Shown: piece after piece, positions 19,676-27,181 of the stretch
How the letters are laid out: each line of letters begins with the position of its first letter
Position numbering within the stretch: position 1 is the stretch's first letter
Origin: Candidatus Tokpelaia sp. JSC085
GTDB lineage: Bacteria; Pseudomonadota; Alphaproteobacteria; Rhizobiales; Rhizobiaceae
Reading direction: 5' to 3'
Length of the DNA stretch: 64,000 nt
NCBI GenBank assembly: GCA_003331005.1
Contig: QENC01000001.1
Span: 678,001 to 742,000 of the forward strand
The notes under the pieces: generated by a model
Seen by the model: only the letters and a program-made list of their open reading frames with translations
The model's database searches: none
What the model was told of the DNA's origin: nothing
Translations under genes and position numbers: made by a program

Positions 19676-20128
19676 TTGGCCAAGAATAAAAATTATGATG
19701 CTATTCTTATTCAACGTGTTTTCAGAGCACGTCTTTTGCATGCTGTACTTTTTGAGCTGATTGCTGTTCTTCTGACCACTTTATTGCTTGCTGTTGTCAT
19801 GGAAGAAAATATGCTCAATATGGGCATTCTGTCTGTTATAATTTCATTGACGGCAACAATCTGGAACAGTATTTACAATTATTTTTTTGATTGGATGCAA
19901 AACCGTCTTAACTTTTCACGCACCAAATGGGTGCGTATTCTGCATGCCATAACTTTTGAAAGTGGATTGACCCTTCTCACAGTCCCGGTTGTTGCGCTTT
20001 ATCTATACATAGACTTGTGGACGGCCTTCCAGTTGGAAAGCGTTCTACTTTTATTTATGTTTCCTTACTCTATTTCTTTTAACTATATTTATGACAACCT
20101 CTACAAAAAATTTTTTAATTCAGAATGA
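19676..20128 (+). CDS. PACE-family (AceI-like) multidrug/diamine efflux transporter
   Basis: A 150-residue, four-helix membrane protein made of two repeated halves, each with the PACE bacterial transmembrane pair signature. The first half is LLHAVLFELIAVLLTTLLL followed by IWNSIYNYFFDWM. The second is ILHAITFESGLTLLTVPVV followed by a SFNYIYDNLY ending. The conserved Glu of helix 1 (FELI) is present; its counterpart in half two is FESG. PACE proteins are H+-coupled exporters of chlorhexidine and similar biocides, and some export short diamines. The start is a TTG at 19676 after a GGTAGGA ribosome binding site. It sits where close relatives carry glpX. Confidence 0.82.
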   Translation: MAKNKNYDAILIQRVFRARLLHAVLFELIAVLLTTLLLAVVMEENMLNMGILSVIISLTATIWNSIYNYFFDWMQNRLNFSRTKWVRILHAITFESGLTLLTVPVVALYLYIDLWTAFQLESVLLLFMFPYSISFNYIYDNLYKKFFNSE

Positions 20129-20236
20129 TGGAAATTCTCAATGAAGAGATCAGGAAAAAGGATAGCAGACTAAAATTGAATATATCATTTTTTTGAAGCA
20201 CGACATCACCTTAAAGATAAATCACCTGCATCTTTT

Positions 20237-21553
20237 TCAGGAGGAACGTTCAATCCTTATCAGCTGCGGTTTATCAAGAAGGTTACCATCCTGCATGATT
20301 CCGCTCAAGGCCTTATACACGGCTGATTCATTTGTTTGATGCGTTGTGAGCACAATTGTTTTTATTCCATGAGTTTGTGTTTCTGTAATTGGTCTTTGAA
20401 CGATCGATTCCAAGGATATAGCATTTTGTGCCATGCGTTTGGCAACTGATGCAAAAACCCCTGTACGGTCATCTACGGTAAGACGAATAAAATAACCACC
20501 TGCATGAGCACGAATTGTCGCTTTTTTATAAGGCTTCAAAGCGATTACAGGACTGCCTAAAACAGGACCATGCTGAAAATCAGGTTGTGATTTAGCAATA
20601 TCGGCAATATCTCCGAGAACAGCAGAAGCCGTGGCATTGCCGCCAGCCCCGACTCCGGACAGCAGTAATTTCCCCAGAAGATCTGTTTCAATAACAACAG
20701 CGTTCGTTACACCGTTAACTTGTGCAATGACAGAAGATGTTGGTACCATTGTCGGCTGAACACGTTGTTCGATACCGGTGTCAGTTATAGCTGCTACACC
20801 CAGAAGTTTAATACGATAACCGAGTTCATCTGCAGCACGGATATCAGCCAAAGATATATTTTGGATCCCCTCAACATAAATATCATCTAGTGAAACAACC
20901 GTGCCAAAGGCAAGGCTTGTCAGAAGTGAAAGCTTATGAGCTGTGTCATTTCCTTCCACGTCAAATATCGGATCTGCTTCAGCATAACCGAGAATCTGTG
21001 CTTCTTTCAAACATCTCTCAAAAGAAAGATTCTCCTCGCCCATACGGGTTAAGATATAGTTGCATGTTCCATTCAAAATACCATAAATACGCGATATGGT
21101 ATTACCGGCAAGCGACTCCCGCAGAACCTTGATCACCGGAATACCTCCAGCAACAGCTGCTTCAAAATGTAAGAGAAGACCATTTTTTTCTGCTAGTCGG
21201 GCAAGCGTAACTCCATGCCTGGCAAGTAGCGCCTTATTTGCTGTGACAACATGGTGTCCTGCTTTCAGTGCTGCTTTCACTGCATGACAAGCTATCCCTT
21301 CTTCGCCGCCGATTAACTCAACGAAAACATCAATATCTGCTGACGACGCAAGATCCAACGGATCATCGTACCATATAAAAGATTCAAGTTTTATTCCTCG
21401 ATCCTGTTTGTAATTACGTGCGCTGACGGCAACAATTTGAACCTGGCGCCCGCATTGGCGCACCAGTCTCTCTGATTTTTCCTGAAAAAGGCGAACAACG
21501 GCACTGCCAACAGTTCCAAGACCAGCAATGCCAATGCGTAAAACTTTATTCAT
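20237..21553 (-). CDS. hom: Homoserine dehydrogenase
   Basis: A 438-residue NAD(P)H-dependent enzyme reducing aspartate semialdehyde to homoserine for threonine and methionine synthesis. GIAGLGTVGSAVV at residues 8-20 is the Rossmann loop. VTANKALLARHG, GGIPVIKVLRESLAGN and GTCNYILTRM are the conserved catalytic-domain blocks, with the catalytic Lys expected near 'AELGYRIKLLGVA'-type sequence. A C-terminal ACT domain (YFIRLTVDDRTGVFASVA) suggests threonine feedback. It starts one base after the upstream aminotransferase stop, so the two form an operon. Confidence 0.96.
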   Translation of the reverse strand: MNKVLRIGIAGLGTVGSAVVRLFQEKSERLVRQCGRQVQIVAVSARNYKQDRGIKLESFIWYDDPLDLASSADIDVFVELIGGEEGIACHAVKAALKAGHHVVTANKALLARHGVTLARLAEKNGLLLHFEAAVAGGIPVIKVLRESLAGNTISRIYGILNGTCNYILTRMGEENLSFERCLKEAQILGYAEADPIFDVEGNDTAHKLSLLTSLAFGTVVSLDDIYVEGIQNISLADIRAADELGYRIKLLGVAAITDTGIEQRVQPTMVPTSSVIAQVNGVTNAVVIETDLLGKLLLSGVGAGGNATASAVLGDIADIAKSQPDFQHGPVLGSPVIALKPYKKATIRAHAGGYFIRLTVDDRTGVFASVAKRMAQNAISLESIVQRPITETQTHGIKTIVLTTHQTNESAVYKALSGIMQDGNLLDKPQLIRIERSS

Positions 21554-21554
21554 A

Positions 21555-22751
21555 TTATCTGTTATCCTGTGTTTTATTTTTTGAAAAAAAGCGCTTTATA
21601 TTGCGTGCAGCCTGTCGTAAACGATGCTCGTTTTCAACGAGAGCAATACGTACATGGTTCTCTCCATGCTCACCAAAACCAATCCCAGGAGCAACAACCA
21701 CATCTGCTGTCTCAATGAGCAGTTTGGAAAAGCCAAGAGAACCGAGATGTCTTAAAGACTCTGGCACTTTTGCCCAGGCAAACATGGTTGCATCTGGTGA
21801 TGATATCTTCCACCCAGCTCTGGAAAAACTCTCTATCATGACATCTCTCCTTTTTTTATAGATGTCACGGACCCGGATAATATCAGAACCGTCACCATTC
21901 AGGGCCGCTGCAGCTGCGACCTGAAGTGGAGTAAAGGCCCCATAATCAAGATAAGATTTGATTCTAGTCAAGGCCGAGATAAGTCGTTCATTCCCAACAG
22001 CAAAGCCTATGCGCCAACCTGGCATAGAAAAGGTTTTTGACATGGATGTAAATTCAACTGTTACATCCATGGCACCTGGCACTTGCAAAACAGAGGGAGG
22101 AAGATGATCATCAAAGTAGATTTCTGCATACGCGAGATCGGAAAGAAGAATAATTCCATGTTTTCTGGCAAAAGCTACGACTTCTTTGTAAAATTCGAGA
22201 ATAGCGACATGAGCTGTCGGGTTTGAGGGATAATTCAAAATAACTGCTAAAGGTTTAGGGATAGAATGGCGGACTGCATGGTCAAGCGCTCTTAGAAAAG
22301 AATCATCAGGGGTTATTGGTATAGATCGAATAATGCCACCTGACATGATAAAACCGAAAGAATGAATTGGATAAGTTGGATTAGGACAGAGGACTACATC
22401 ACCAGGTGCAGTAATGGCCTGTGCCATATTGGCAAAACCTTCCTTGGAACCAAGCGTGACTACTACCTGTGTTTCAGCATTAAGCTGAACGCCAAAACGA
22501 CGTTTATAATAGTGAGTCTGTGCTTTGCGCAGCCCTTGAATACCCTTTGAAGATGAATACCGGTGGCTTCTAGGATCCTGTGCTACCTCACAAAGCTTAT
22601 CAACAATGCTTTGCGGCGTTGGCAGATCAGGATTTCCCATGCCCAGATCAATAATGTCTGCGCCTGTTGCACGCGCTGCAGCCTTGAGGCAATTGACCTG
22701 TTCAAAGACGTAAGGCGGCAAGCGGCGCATTTTATAGAATTCTACTGACAT
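21555..22751 (-). CDS. Class I/II PLP aminotransferase (AlaC / LL-DAP-aminotransferase-like)
   Basis: A 398-residue fold-type I aminotransferase. The PLP lysine is K239 in TSMSKTFSMPGWRIGF; the cofactor-binding SDLAYAEIYFD and GSKEGFANMA blocks are present, as is the substrate-carboxylate Arg region near the end (ENHVRIALVEN). Members next to hom in Rhizobiales are annotated as LL-diaminopimelate aminotransferase or alanine/glutamate transaminase; the exact substrate cannot be told from sequence. It is the first gene of an operon with hom. Given dapB and dapF in this window, a role in amino-acid rather than aromatic metabolism is likely. Confidence 0.85.
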   Translation of the reverse strand: MSVEFYKMRRLPPYVFEQVNCLKAAARATGADIIDLGMGNPDLPTPQSIVDKLCEVAQDPRSHRYSSSKGIQGLRKAQTHYYKRRFGVQLNAETQVVVTLGSKEGFANMAQAITAPGDVVLCPNPTYPIHSFGFIMSGGIIRSIPITPDDSFLRALDHAVRHSIPKPLAVILNYPSNPTAHVAILEFYKEVVAFARKHGIILLSDLAYAEIYFDDHLPPSVLQVPGAMDVTVEFTSMSKTFSMPGWRIGFAVGNERLISALTRIKSYLDYGAFTPLQVAAAAALNGDGSDIIRVRDIYKKRRDVMIESFSRAGWKISSPDATMFAWAKVPESLRHLGSLGFSKLLIETADVVVAPGIGFGEHGENHVRIALVENEHRLRQAARNIKRFFSKNKTQDNR

Positions 22752-23374
22752 AGTTACCCTGTATTTTTTGTATATTTTTATATGCTAAAATGCTGGGACG
22801 AATTTTCTTACTTGACTCAATCATCGTATTTTTATGCATCAGCATTTTCTGGTTTTTTACTTTGTTATTTTTTATATTTCTTGGGATATTACTCCTACTC
22901 CTTTTAAGAAGGAACTGCAGAAGATGACCAAAAGTGATCTCACTTGAATTCCTAGATTTGATCTTGTCGATTTTTCTTTTTCAGATAATCATGATGGAGT
23001 TTCTGGCAATGGCTTTCCCGACAAAAACACGGGTTATTTGCCCATGAGATTTATGCCTCTCCTGTAAGGTTTGCAGTATAATAAGCCGTGAAAATAAATA
23101 ATATGATAATAATTAACTGATTTTATGCATGAGCACTACGTATTTTTATGTCACAATTATTTTTTATGAGTTTAGTTAGAAATGCATCATTAGTTATTGT
23201 AAATAATATTATTATATTCTTTTATATATAAAAGATGACATATACATGTTTTTGTAAAGTCATTTGACAACTTGCTTGCAAGAAGAACAATGATAAGCAA
23301 TATTTTTAGGATAACATGCAATAAAATGCTTGCAGTATCAGAGTAACGTCTCTATAAGCCCGTTCATTATTCAT
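22752..23374. other. 623-bp spacer upstream of tRNA-Glu
   Basis: Highly AT-rich. A 38-codon frame starting MHQHFLVFYFVIFYISW near 22834 is hydrophobic at its start, but it has no recognised match and no clear ribosome binding site, so I do not call it. The right end contains the tRNA promoter. Confidence 0.45.
23330..23358 (+). promoter_or_regulatory. tRNA-Glu promoter
   Basis: TTGCAG at 23330-23335 and TATAAG at 23353-23358 are separated by exactly 17 bp and end 16 bp before the mature tRNA start, as expected for a stable-RNA sigma-70 promoter. Confidence 0.65.
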
Positions 23375-23449
23375 GCGCCCATCGTCTAGCGGTTAGGACG
23401 CTGCCCTTTCACGGCGGAAACAGGGGTTCGATTCCCCTTGGGCGTACCA
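23375..23449 (+). tRNA. tRNA-Glu (anticodon UUC)
   Basis: The cloverleaf is complete: acceptor GCGCCCA pairs with TGGGCGT (terminal G-U), the D-loop is GTCTAGCGGTTAGGAC, the anticodon stem-loop is CTGCC-CTTTCAC-GGCGG with UUC, the T-arm is AGGGGTTCGATTCCCCT, and CCA is encoded. A single isolated gene. Confidence 0.97.
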
Positions 23450-23763
23450 GATAGGAAGTTTCTATATGTTAATTTTAACGTTATAGTGCTATTATAAGGA
23501 TAGTATTCTATCTGTATAGATTGCTGTGATCAGTAGGATCCAGAGGGCTGGCATAATAATAATCAAGGGTTCTGTGCACTGTGCTGTGCTATGCGAACCC
23601 AACAGGATCCTTCCACTTTATTGCATTCACGACACACGATAGGATACTACAGAAAATTCGTGATAGATCACTACCTAGGGCTTACTAGGCTTAAGCCTAG
23701 CTCGCTCTGGTAGAGATTTATCTCTATCATTCACAGCGCACTATTGTTGCCTTAGGCGTCGTT
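23450..23763. other. 314-bp spacer with palindromes, tRNA-Glu to sugar symporter
   Basis: No coding frame is supported. It contains a perfect 16-bp palindrome CTAGGCTTAAGCCTAG (23685-23700), nested within CTACC/GGTAG arms (23671 and 23709), then a hairpin TAGAGA-TTTA-TCTCTA (23711-23726). Two GGATCC-containing stretches also occur. These could be the symporter terminator and/or remnants of a mobile element next to the tRNA. Confidence 0.5.
23671..23726. repeat. Nested palindrome and adjacent hairpin
   Basis: The 16-bp palindrome at 23685-23700 is perfect and followed at once by a second 6-bp-stem hairpin at 23711-23726. The latter lies about 40 bp beyond the symporter stop on its transcript, so it may terminate that gene. 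Confidence 0.6.
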
Positions 23764-25158
23764 TCATTGACCAATATCACGCAGTTTCCTGCCTTCCATA
23801 AGATTTGCTTCAATCCTTTCCAGTGAGATTCCTTTTGTTTCAGGGACAAAGCGCCATGTTAAGATGATAAACGATATATTGAGCACAGCATAAATCCAGA
23901 ATGTATTAGCTGATCCAAATGTCTCTAAGAGTGATAAAAACGTTGTTGCAAGAACCATATTAGCTAACCAATTTGTTGCTGTTGAGATGGTAATCCCAAA
24001 ATCCCGGCCCTTCAATGGCTGGATTTCCGAACATAAAACCCAAATTAAAGGTCCAGCACTCATGGCAAAACCTGCTATAAAAACCAAAAGCATCACAACT
24101 GAAAAATAGCATGCCCAGACAGTTCCGATATTGAGAGATAACATCAGCCCCAAGAGACACAGTGAACACGCCATGACAGAAAACCCTAGCAACAATGTTG
24201 GACGCCTGCCCCACCGATCAACGACGCCAATAGCAATAAAGGTCGCCAAGACATTGACAATGCTGACTCCCACAGCACCCCACATCTGTTCTGCTACACT
24301 TGAAAAGCCAGCCATACCGATGATCTTAGGCGCATAATATAAAACGACATTGATGCCTGTAAACTGTTGCATAATCTGTAATGTAACACCAAGAGCAACG
24401 GAGCGCCGGAAATGGGGATTGTTCTGGAAAAGCATCCAACCTGTCTGCCTGACCTTCATACTCTCATGAATATCATATAGCTCTATTTCAGCTTCCTGTT
24501 TTGTCAGACGAATTTTCTCAAGGACCTGCTTTGCTTCATTGCTACGTCCTTTAGAGGCGAGCCAGCGTGGGCTGCGTGGCAAAACGAGAACACCTAAGAA
24601 TAAGAATACCGATGGGATTATAACAATGCCCAACATCCACCGCCAAGCTCCATAATAGCTCAGAAAGGTATCTGAAACAAACGCTGTAAAAAGTCCGACT
24701 GTGATTAGCAACTGATAAAGAGAAATCATGCGACCGCGGACTTTTTCAGGGGCTATTTCTGAAAGATAAAGCGGGGCAGCATAGGAAGCAACACCAATTG
24801 CAATACCGAGTAATACTCGCGCACTCACAAGAATTTCTACATTAGGTGTCAAGGCACAAAATAATGAACCGATAATAAAAAGGACTGAGGCCACAAGAAG
24901 ACTGTATTTACGACCGATATAATAGGAAAGCCATCCAGCAAAAATAGCGCCACATGCTGCTCCCAGCATCAAAGATCCCATGACACGTTCCTGCATGGCA
25001 GCTGACAGAGAAAACTCTACAGCAACAAATTGAAGCGCGCCGGACATAACGCCTGTATCAAGTCCGAATAGTAATCCGGCAATAGACCCCAGAAAACAAA
25101 TAATAGTAATTGTCCTTTTTTTTTGTTTTTCACAGCTATCCAATTGATTATCTCCCAT
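23764..25158 (-). CDS. Sugar/H+ symporter, MFS sugar porter family (GalP/XylE-like)
   Basis: From ATG 25158 (a TTG lies four codons earlier) this encodes 464 residues with 12 predicted membrane helices. Sugar-porter hallmarks are present: GLDTGVMSGAL in helix 1, GWLSYYIGRKYSLL between helices 2 and 3, the LPRSPRWLASKGR loop after helix 6, QQFTGINVVLYYAP in helix 7, DRWGRRPTLL and VPETKGISLERIE at the end. These proteins import glucose, galactose, xylose or arabinose with protons; the substrate cannot be set by sequence. It stands alone beside tRNA-Glu, flanked by palindromes, and could be acquired. Confidence 0.9.
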   Translation of the reverse strand: MGDNQLDSCEKQKKRTITIICFLGSIAGLLFGLDTGVMSGALQFVAVEFSLSAAMQERVMGSLMLGAACGAIFAGWLSYYIGRKYSLLVASVLFIIGSLFCALTPNVEILVSARVLLGIAIGVASYAAPLYLSEIAPEKVRGRMISLYQLLITVGLFTAFVSDTFLSYYGAWRWMLGIVIIPSVFLFLGVLVLPRSPRWLASKGRSNEAKQVLEKIRLTKQEAEIELYDIHESMKVRQTGWMLFQNNPHFRRSVALGVTLQIMQQFTGINVVLYYAPKIIGMAGFSSVAEQMWGAVGVSIVNVLATFIAIGVVDRWGRRPTLLLGFSVMACSLCLLGLMLSLNIGTVWACYFSVVMLLVFIAGFAMSAGPLIWVLCSEIQPLKGRDFGITISTATNWLANMVLATTFLSLLETFGSANTFWIYAVLNISFIILTWRFVPETKGISLERIEANLMEGRKLRDIGQ

Positions 25159-25275
25159 TTGACTGATCAAATTTTTTATTATAAGAATAAATAAAGTAAA
25201 TGAAATAGCAGTGGAAAAAGGTTTTTTCCCACAACTTAGTTAAAAGAAATCTTGGGAAAGACGGAAGATAACGCA

Positions 25276-26082
25276 ATGCGTCTTGCAGTTGTCGGTGCAA
25301 ATGGGCACATGGGACGGGAATTGATCCGCACTGTAATAGAAACAGATCATGTTGAACTTGCTGCGGTTCTTGTCCGAAGTGGTTCCATATGGTTAGGGAA
25401 AGATGCAGGCACATTAGCCGGGACTGAACTTTTGGGTATCGAGGTGACTGACAATCCATGTCTTGCTCTGGAAAAGGTTGATGGTATTCTGGACTTCACG
25501 CGGCCAGAGGCGAGTATTGCTTATGTCAGTTATGCAGTACAAGCCTCTCTTGTTCATGTTATTGGTACAACTGGTTTTTCGGATGAACAGGAGAGAGTGA
25601 TTGCACATGCAGCCCGTGATATAACAATTATAAAATCTGGAAACATGAGCCTTGGTATAAATTTGCTTGCCGGCTTTGCAAGCAGGGCAGCACCTACGTT
25701 GCTAGCTGAAGATTTCGATATTGAAATTCTTGAAATGCACCACCGCCGCAAAGTGGACGCACCATCAGGTACAGCGTTATTTCTCGGGAAAAGCGTAGCA
25801 CAAAACTGTAACATTGATCTTGAAAAAGAGGGTCTCTGCATTCATCATGGTGATACTGGTGAACGGCAAAAAGGAACTATCGGTTTTGCAAGTTTGCGTG
25901 GCGGAACAGTTGCAGGTGAGCATTCGGTTGTTTTTGCTGGAGAAGGAGAACGTATTATTCTCTCCCATATCGCAGAAGACCGCTCTATTTTTGCCCGTGG
26001 AGCTATAAAGGCGGCCTTGTGGGCAAGGGATAAACCACATGGCCTTTATTCTATGCTTAACGTGCTCGGTTTAATAGATTAA
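25276..26082 (+). CDS. dapB: 4-hydroxy-tetrahydrodipicolinate reductase
   Basis: I place the start at ATG 25276 (GGAAGA ribosome binding site), giving 268 residues beginning [15 protein letters not shown], the NAD(P)H-binding loop. Conserved blocks: [25 protein letters not shown], and [15 protein letters not shown] with the catalytic His-His...Lys region. It reduces the dihydrodipicolinate precursor in the meso-DAP/lysine pathway, shared with dapF at 42.6-43.5 kb. It is followed by gpmA after 61 bp; dapB-gpmA is a conserved pair in Rhizobiales. Confidence 0.96.
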   Translation: MRLAVVGANGHMGRELIRTVIETDHVELAAVLVRSGSIWLGKDAGTLAGTELLGIEVTDNPCLALEKVDGILDFTRPEASIAYVSYAVQASLVHVIGTTGFSDEQERVIAHAARDITIIKSGNMSLGINLLAGFASRAAPTLLAEDFDIEILEMHHRRKVDAPSGTALFLGKSVAQNCNIDLEKEGLCIHHGDTGERQKGTIGFASLRGGTVAGEHSVVFAGEGERIILSHIAEDRSIFARGAIKAALWARDKPHGLYSMLNVLGLID

Positions 26083-26143
26083 GAGTGGATTGAACAAGCT
26101 CAGACACGATGAATACGATATACAAAAAGAAAGATGATTGATC

Positions 26144-26764
26144 ATGGCACGCACGCTTGTTCTCATACGTCATGGTCAAAGTGAATGGAATCTAAAAAAT
26201 CTCTTTACCGGCTGGCGTGACCCAGTATTGACAGATAAAGGCCATGAAGAAGCAATCTTAGCAGGTAAGAGGCTGAAAGCCTTGGGCTTACAGTTTGATA
26301 TTACCTTTACCTCCGTCTTGCAACGAGCGCAGGTGACATGTCAGCATATTCTTGATGAAATGGGCCAGACAATGTGCAAAAGCATGAGCAATCAAGCTCT
26401 GAACGAACGGGATTACGGCGTTCTTTCAGGTCTTAATAAGGATGATGCGTGTAAAAAGTGGGGAGAAGAGCAAGTGTATGTCTGGCGAAGGTCTTACGAG
26501 ATTCCACCGCCAGGTGGAGAAAGCCTACGCGATACCGGTGCACGTGTTTGGCCTTACTATATCCACATTATCCAGCCATATGTGCTGCGAGGCAATACAG
26601 TACTTGTAGCAGCACATGGAAACTCATTGCGTGCACTCATGATGGCACTTGAAGGATTGAACAATCAAGACATCATCAAGAAAGAACTTGCCACCGGCGT
26701 TCCAATCATTTACCAATTGAATACAGATTCATCAATTGCTCGCAAGAAAATAGTAGAAGTATGA
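26144..26764 (+). CDS. gpmA: 2,3-bisphosphoglycerate-dependent phosphoglycerate mutase
   Basis: A 206-residue dPGM from ATG 26144 ([16 protein letters not shown]); a TTG two codons earlier is less likely. The phosphorylated histidine is H10 in RHG. The second His is in [11 protein letters not shown], and [13 protein letters not shown] and [15 protein letters not shown] are family motifs. Length is the short alphaproteobacterial form (E. coli is about 250). It interconverts 3- and 2-phosphoglycerate in glycolysis/gluconeogenesis. Confidence 0.95.
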   Translation: MARTLVLIRHGQSEWNLKNLFTGWRDPVLTDKGHEEAILAGKRLKALGLQFDITFTSVLQRAQVTCQHILDEMGQTMCKSMSNQALNERDYGVLSGLNKDDACKKWGEEQVYVWRRSYEIPPPGGESLRDTGARVWPYYIHIIQPYVLRGNTVLVAAHGNSLRALMMALEGLNNQDIIKKELATGVPIIYQLNTDSSIARKKIVEV

Positions 26765-26882
26765 TTCGGTGCTTATGTTTTTTTCTGCATTGCGGATCAA
26801 AGATATCCTGAACTGTTCTCCAATTTTCCGAATTTTTGAAAGACCATCGAAAATATCGAATGTCAGTGAAATGAATAATGTT

Positions 26883-26967
26883 GCCCAGATGGCGGAATTG
26901 GTAGACGCGCAGGTTTCAGGTACCTGTGCCGTAAGGTGTGGAGGTTCGAGTCCTCTTCTGGGCACCA
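26883..26967 (+). tRNA. tRNA-Leu (anticodon CAG)
   Basis: An 85-base class II tRNA. GCCCAGA pairs with TCTGGGC, the anticodon arm is CAGGT-TTCAGGT-ACCTG (CAG), a short variable stem lies at TGTGCCGTAAGGTGTG, the T-arm is GGAGGTTCGAGTCCTC, and CCA is encoded. It lies between gpmA and the convergent mrcA. Confidence 0.95.
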
Positions 26968-27181
26968 TGTCCTAGCACATAGCCGCTCTAAGGACTGAAT
27001 TGTTGAAAGATATACCGGTCGCCGAGATTGTTTTTAAGCTGTTGTAAAACAGTTGTATTCTTCATTTAATTTAAAGAGTCGATAGAGTCGATAAAGAGAC
27101 CCGTTCGCTAAACAAAGAATCCACTTTTTATAAAGATTAAAAGCAGCTTTCTCAGTTTTCTTCTCTCGCCTTCATAACTTC

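Noticed and set aside
22834-22950. 38-codon frame with a hydrophobic start before tRNA-Glu
   Set aside because: No ribosome binding site, no recognised match, and such frames are common by chance in AT-rich DNA.
27070-27100. Short GAGTCGATA direct repeat downstream of tRNA-Leu
   Set aside because: Only two 9-bp copies; too short to set apart from chance.
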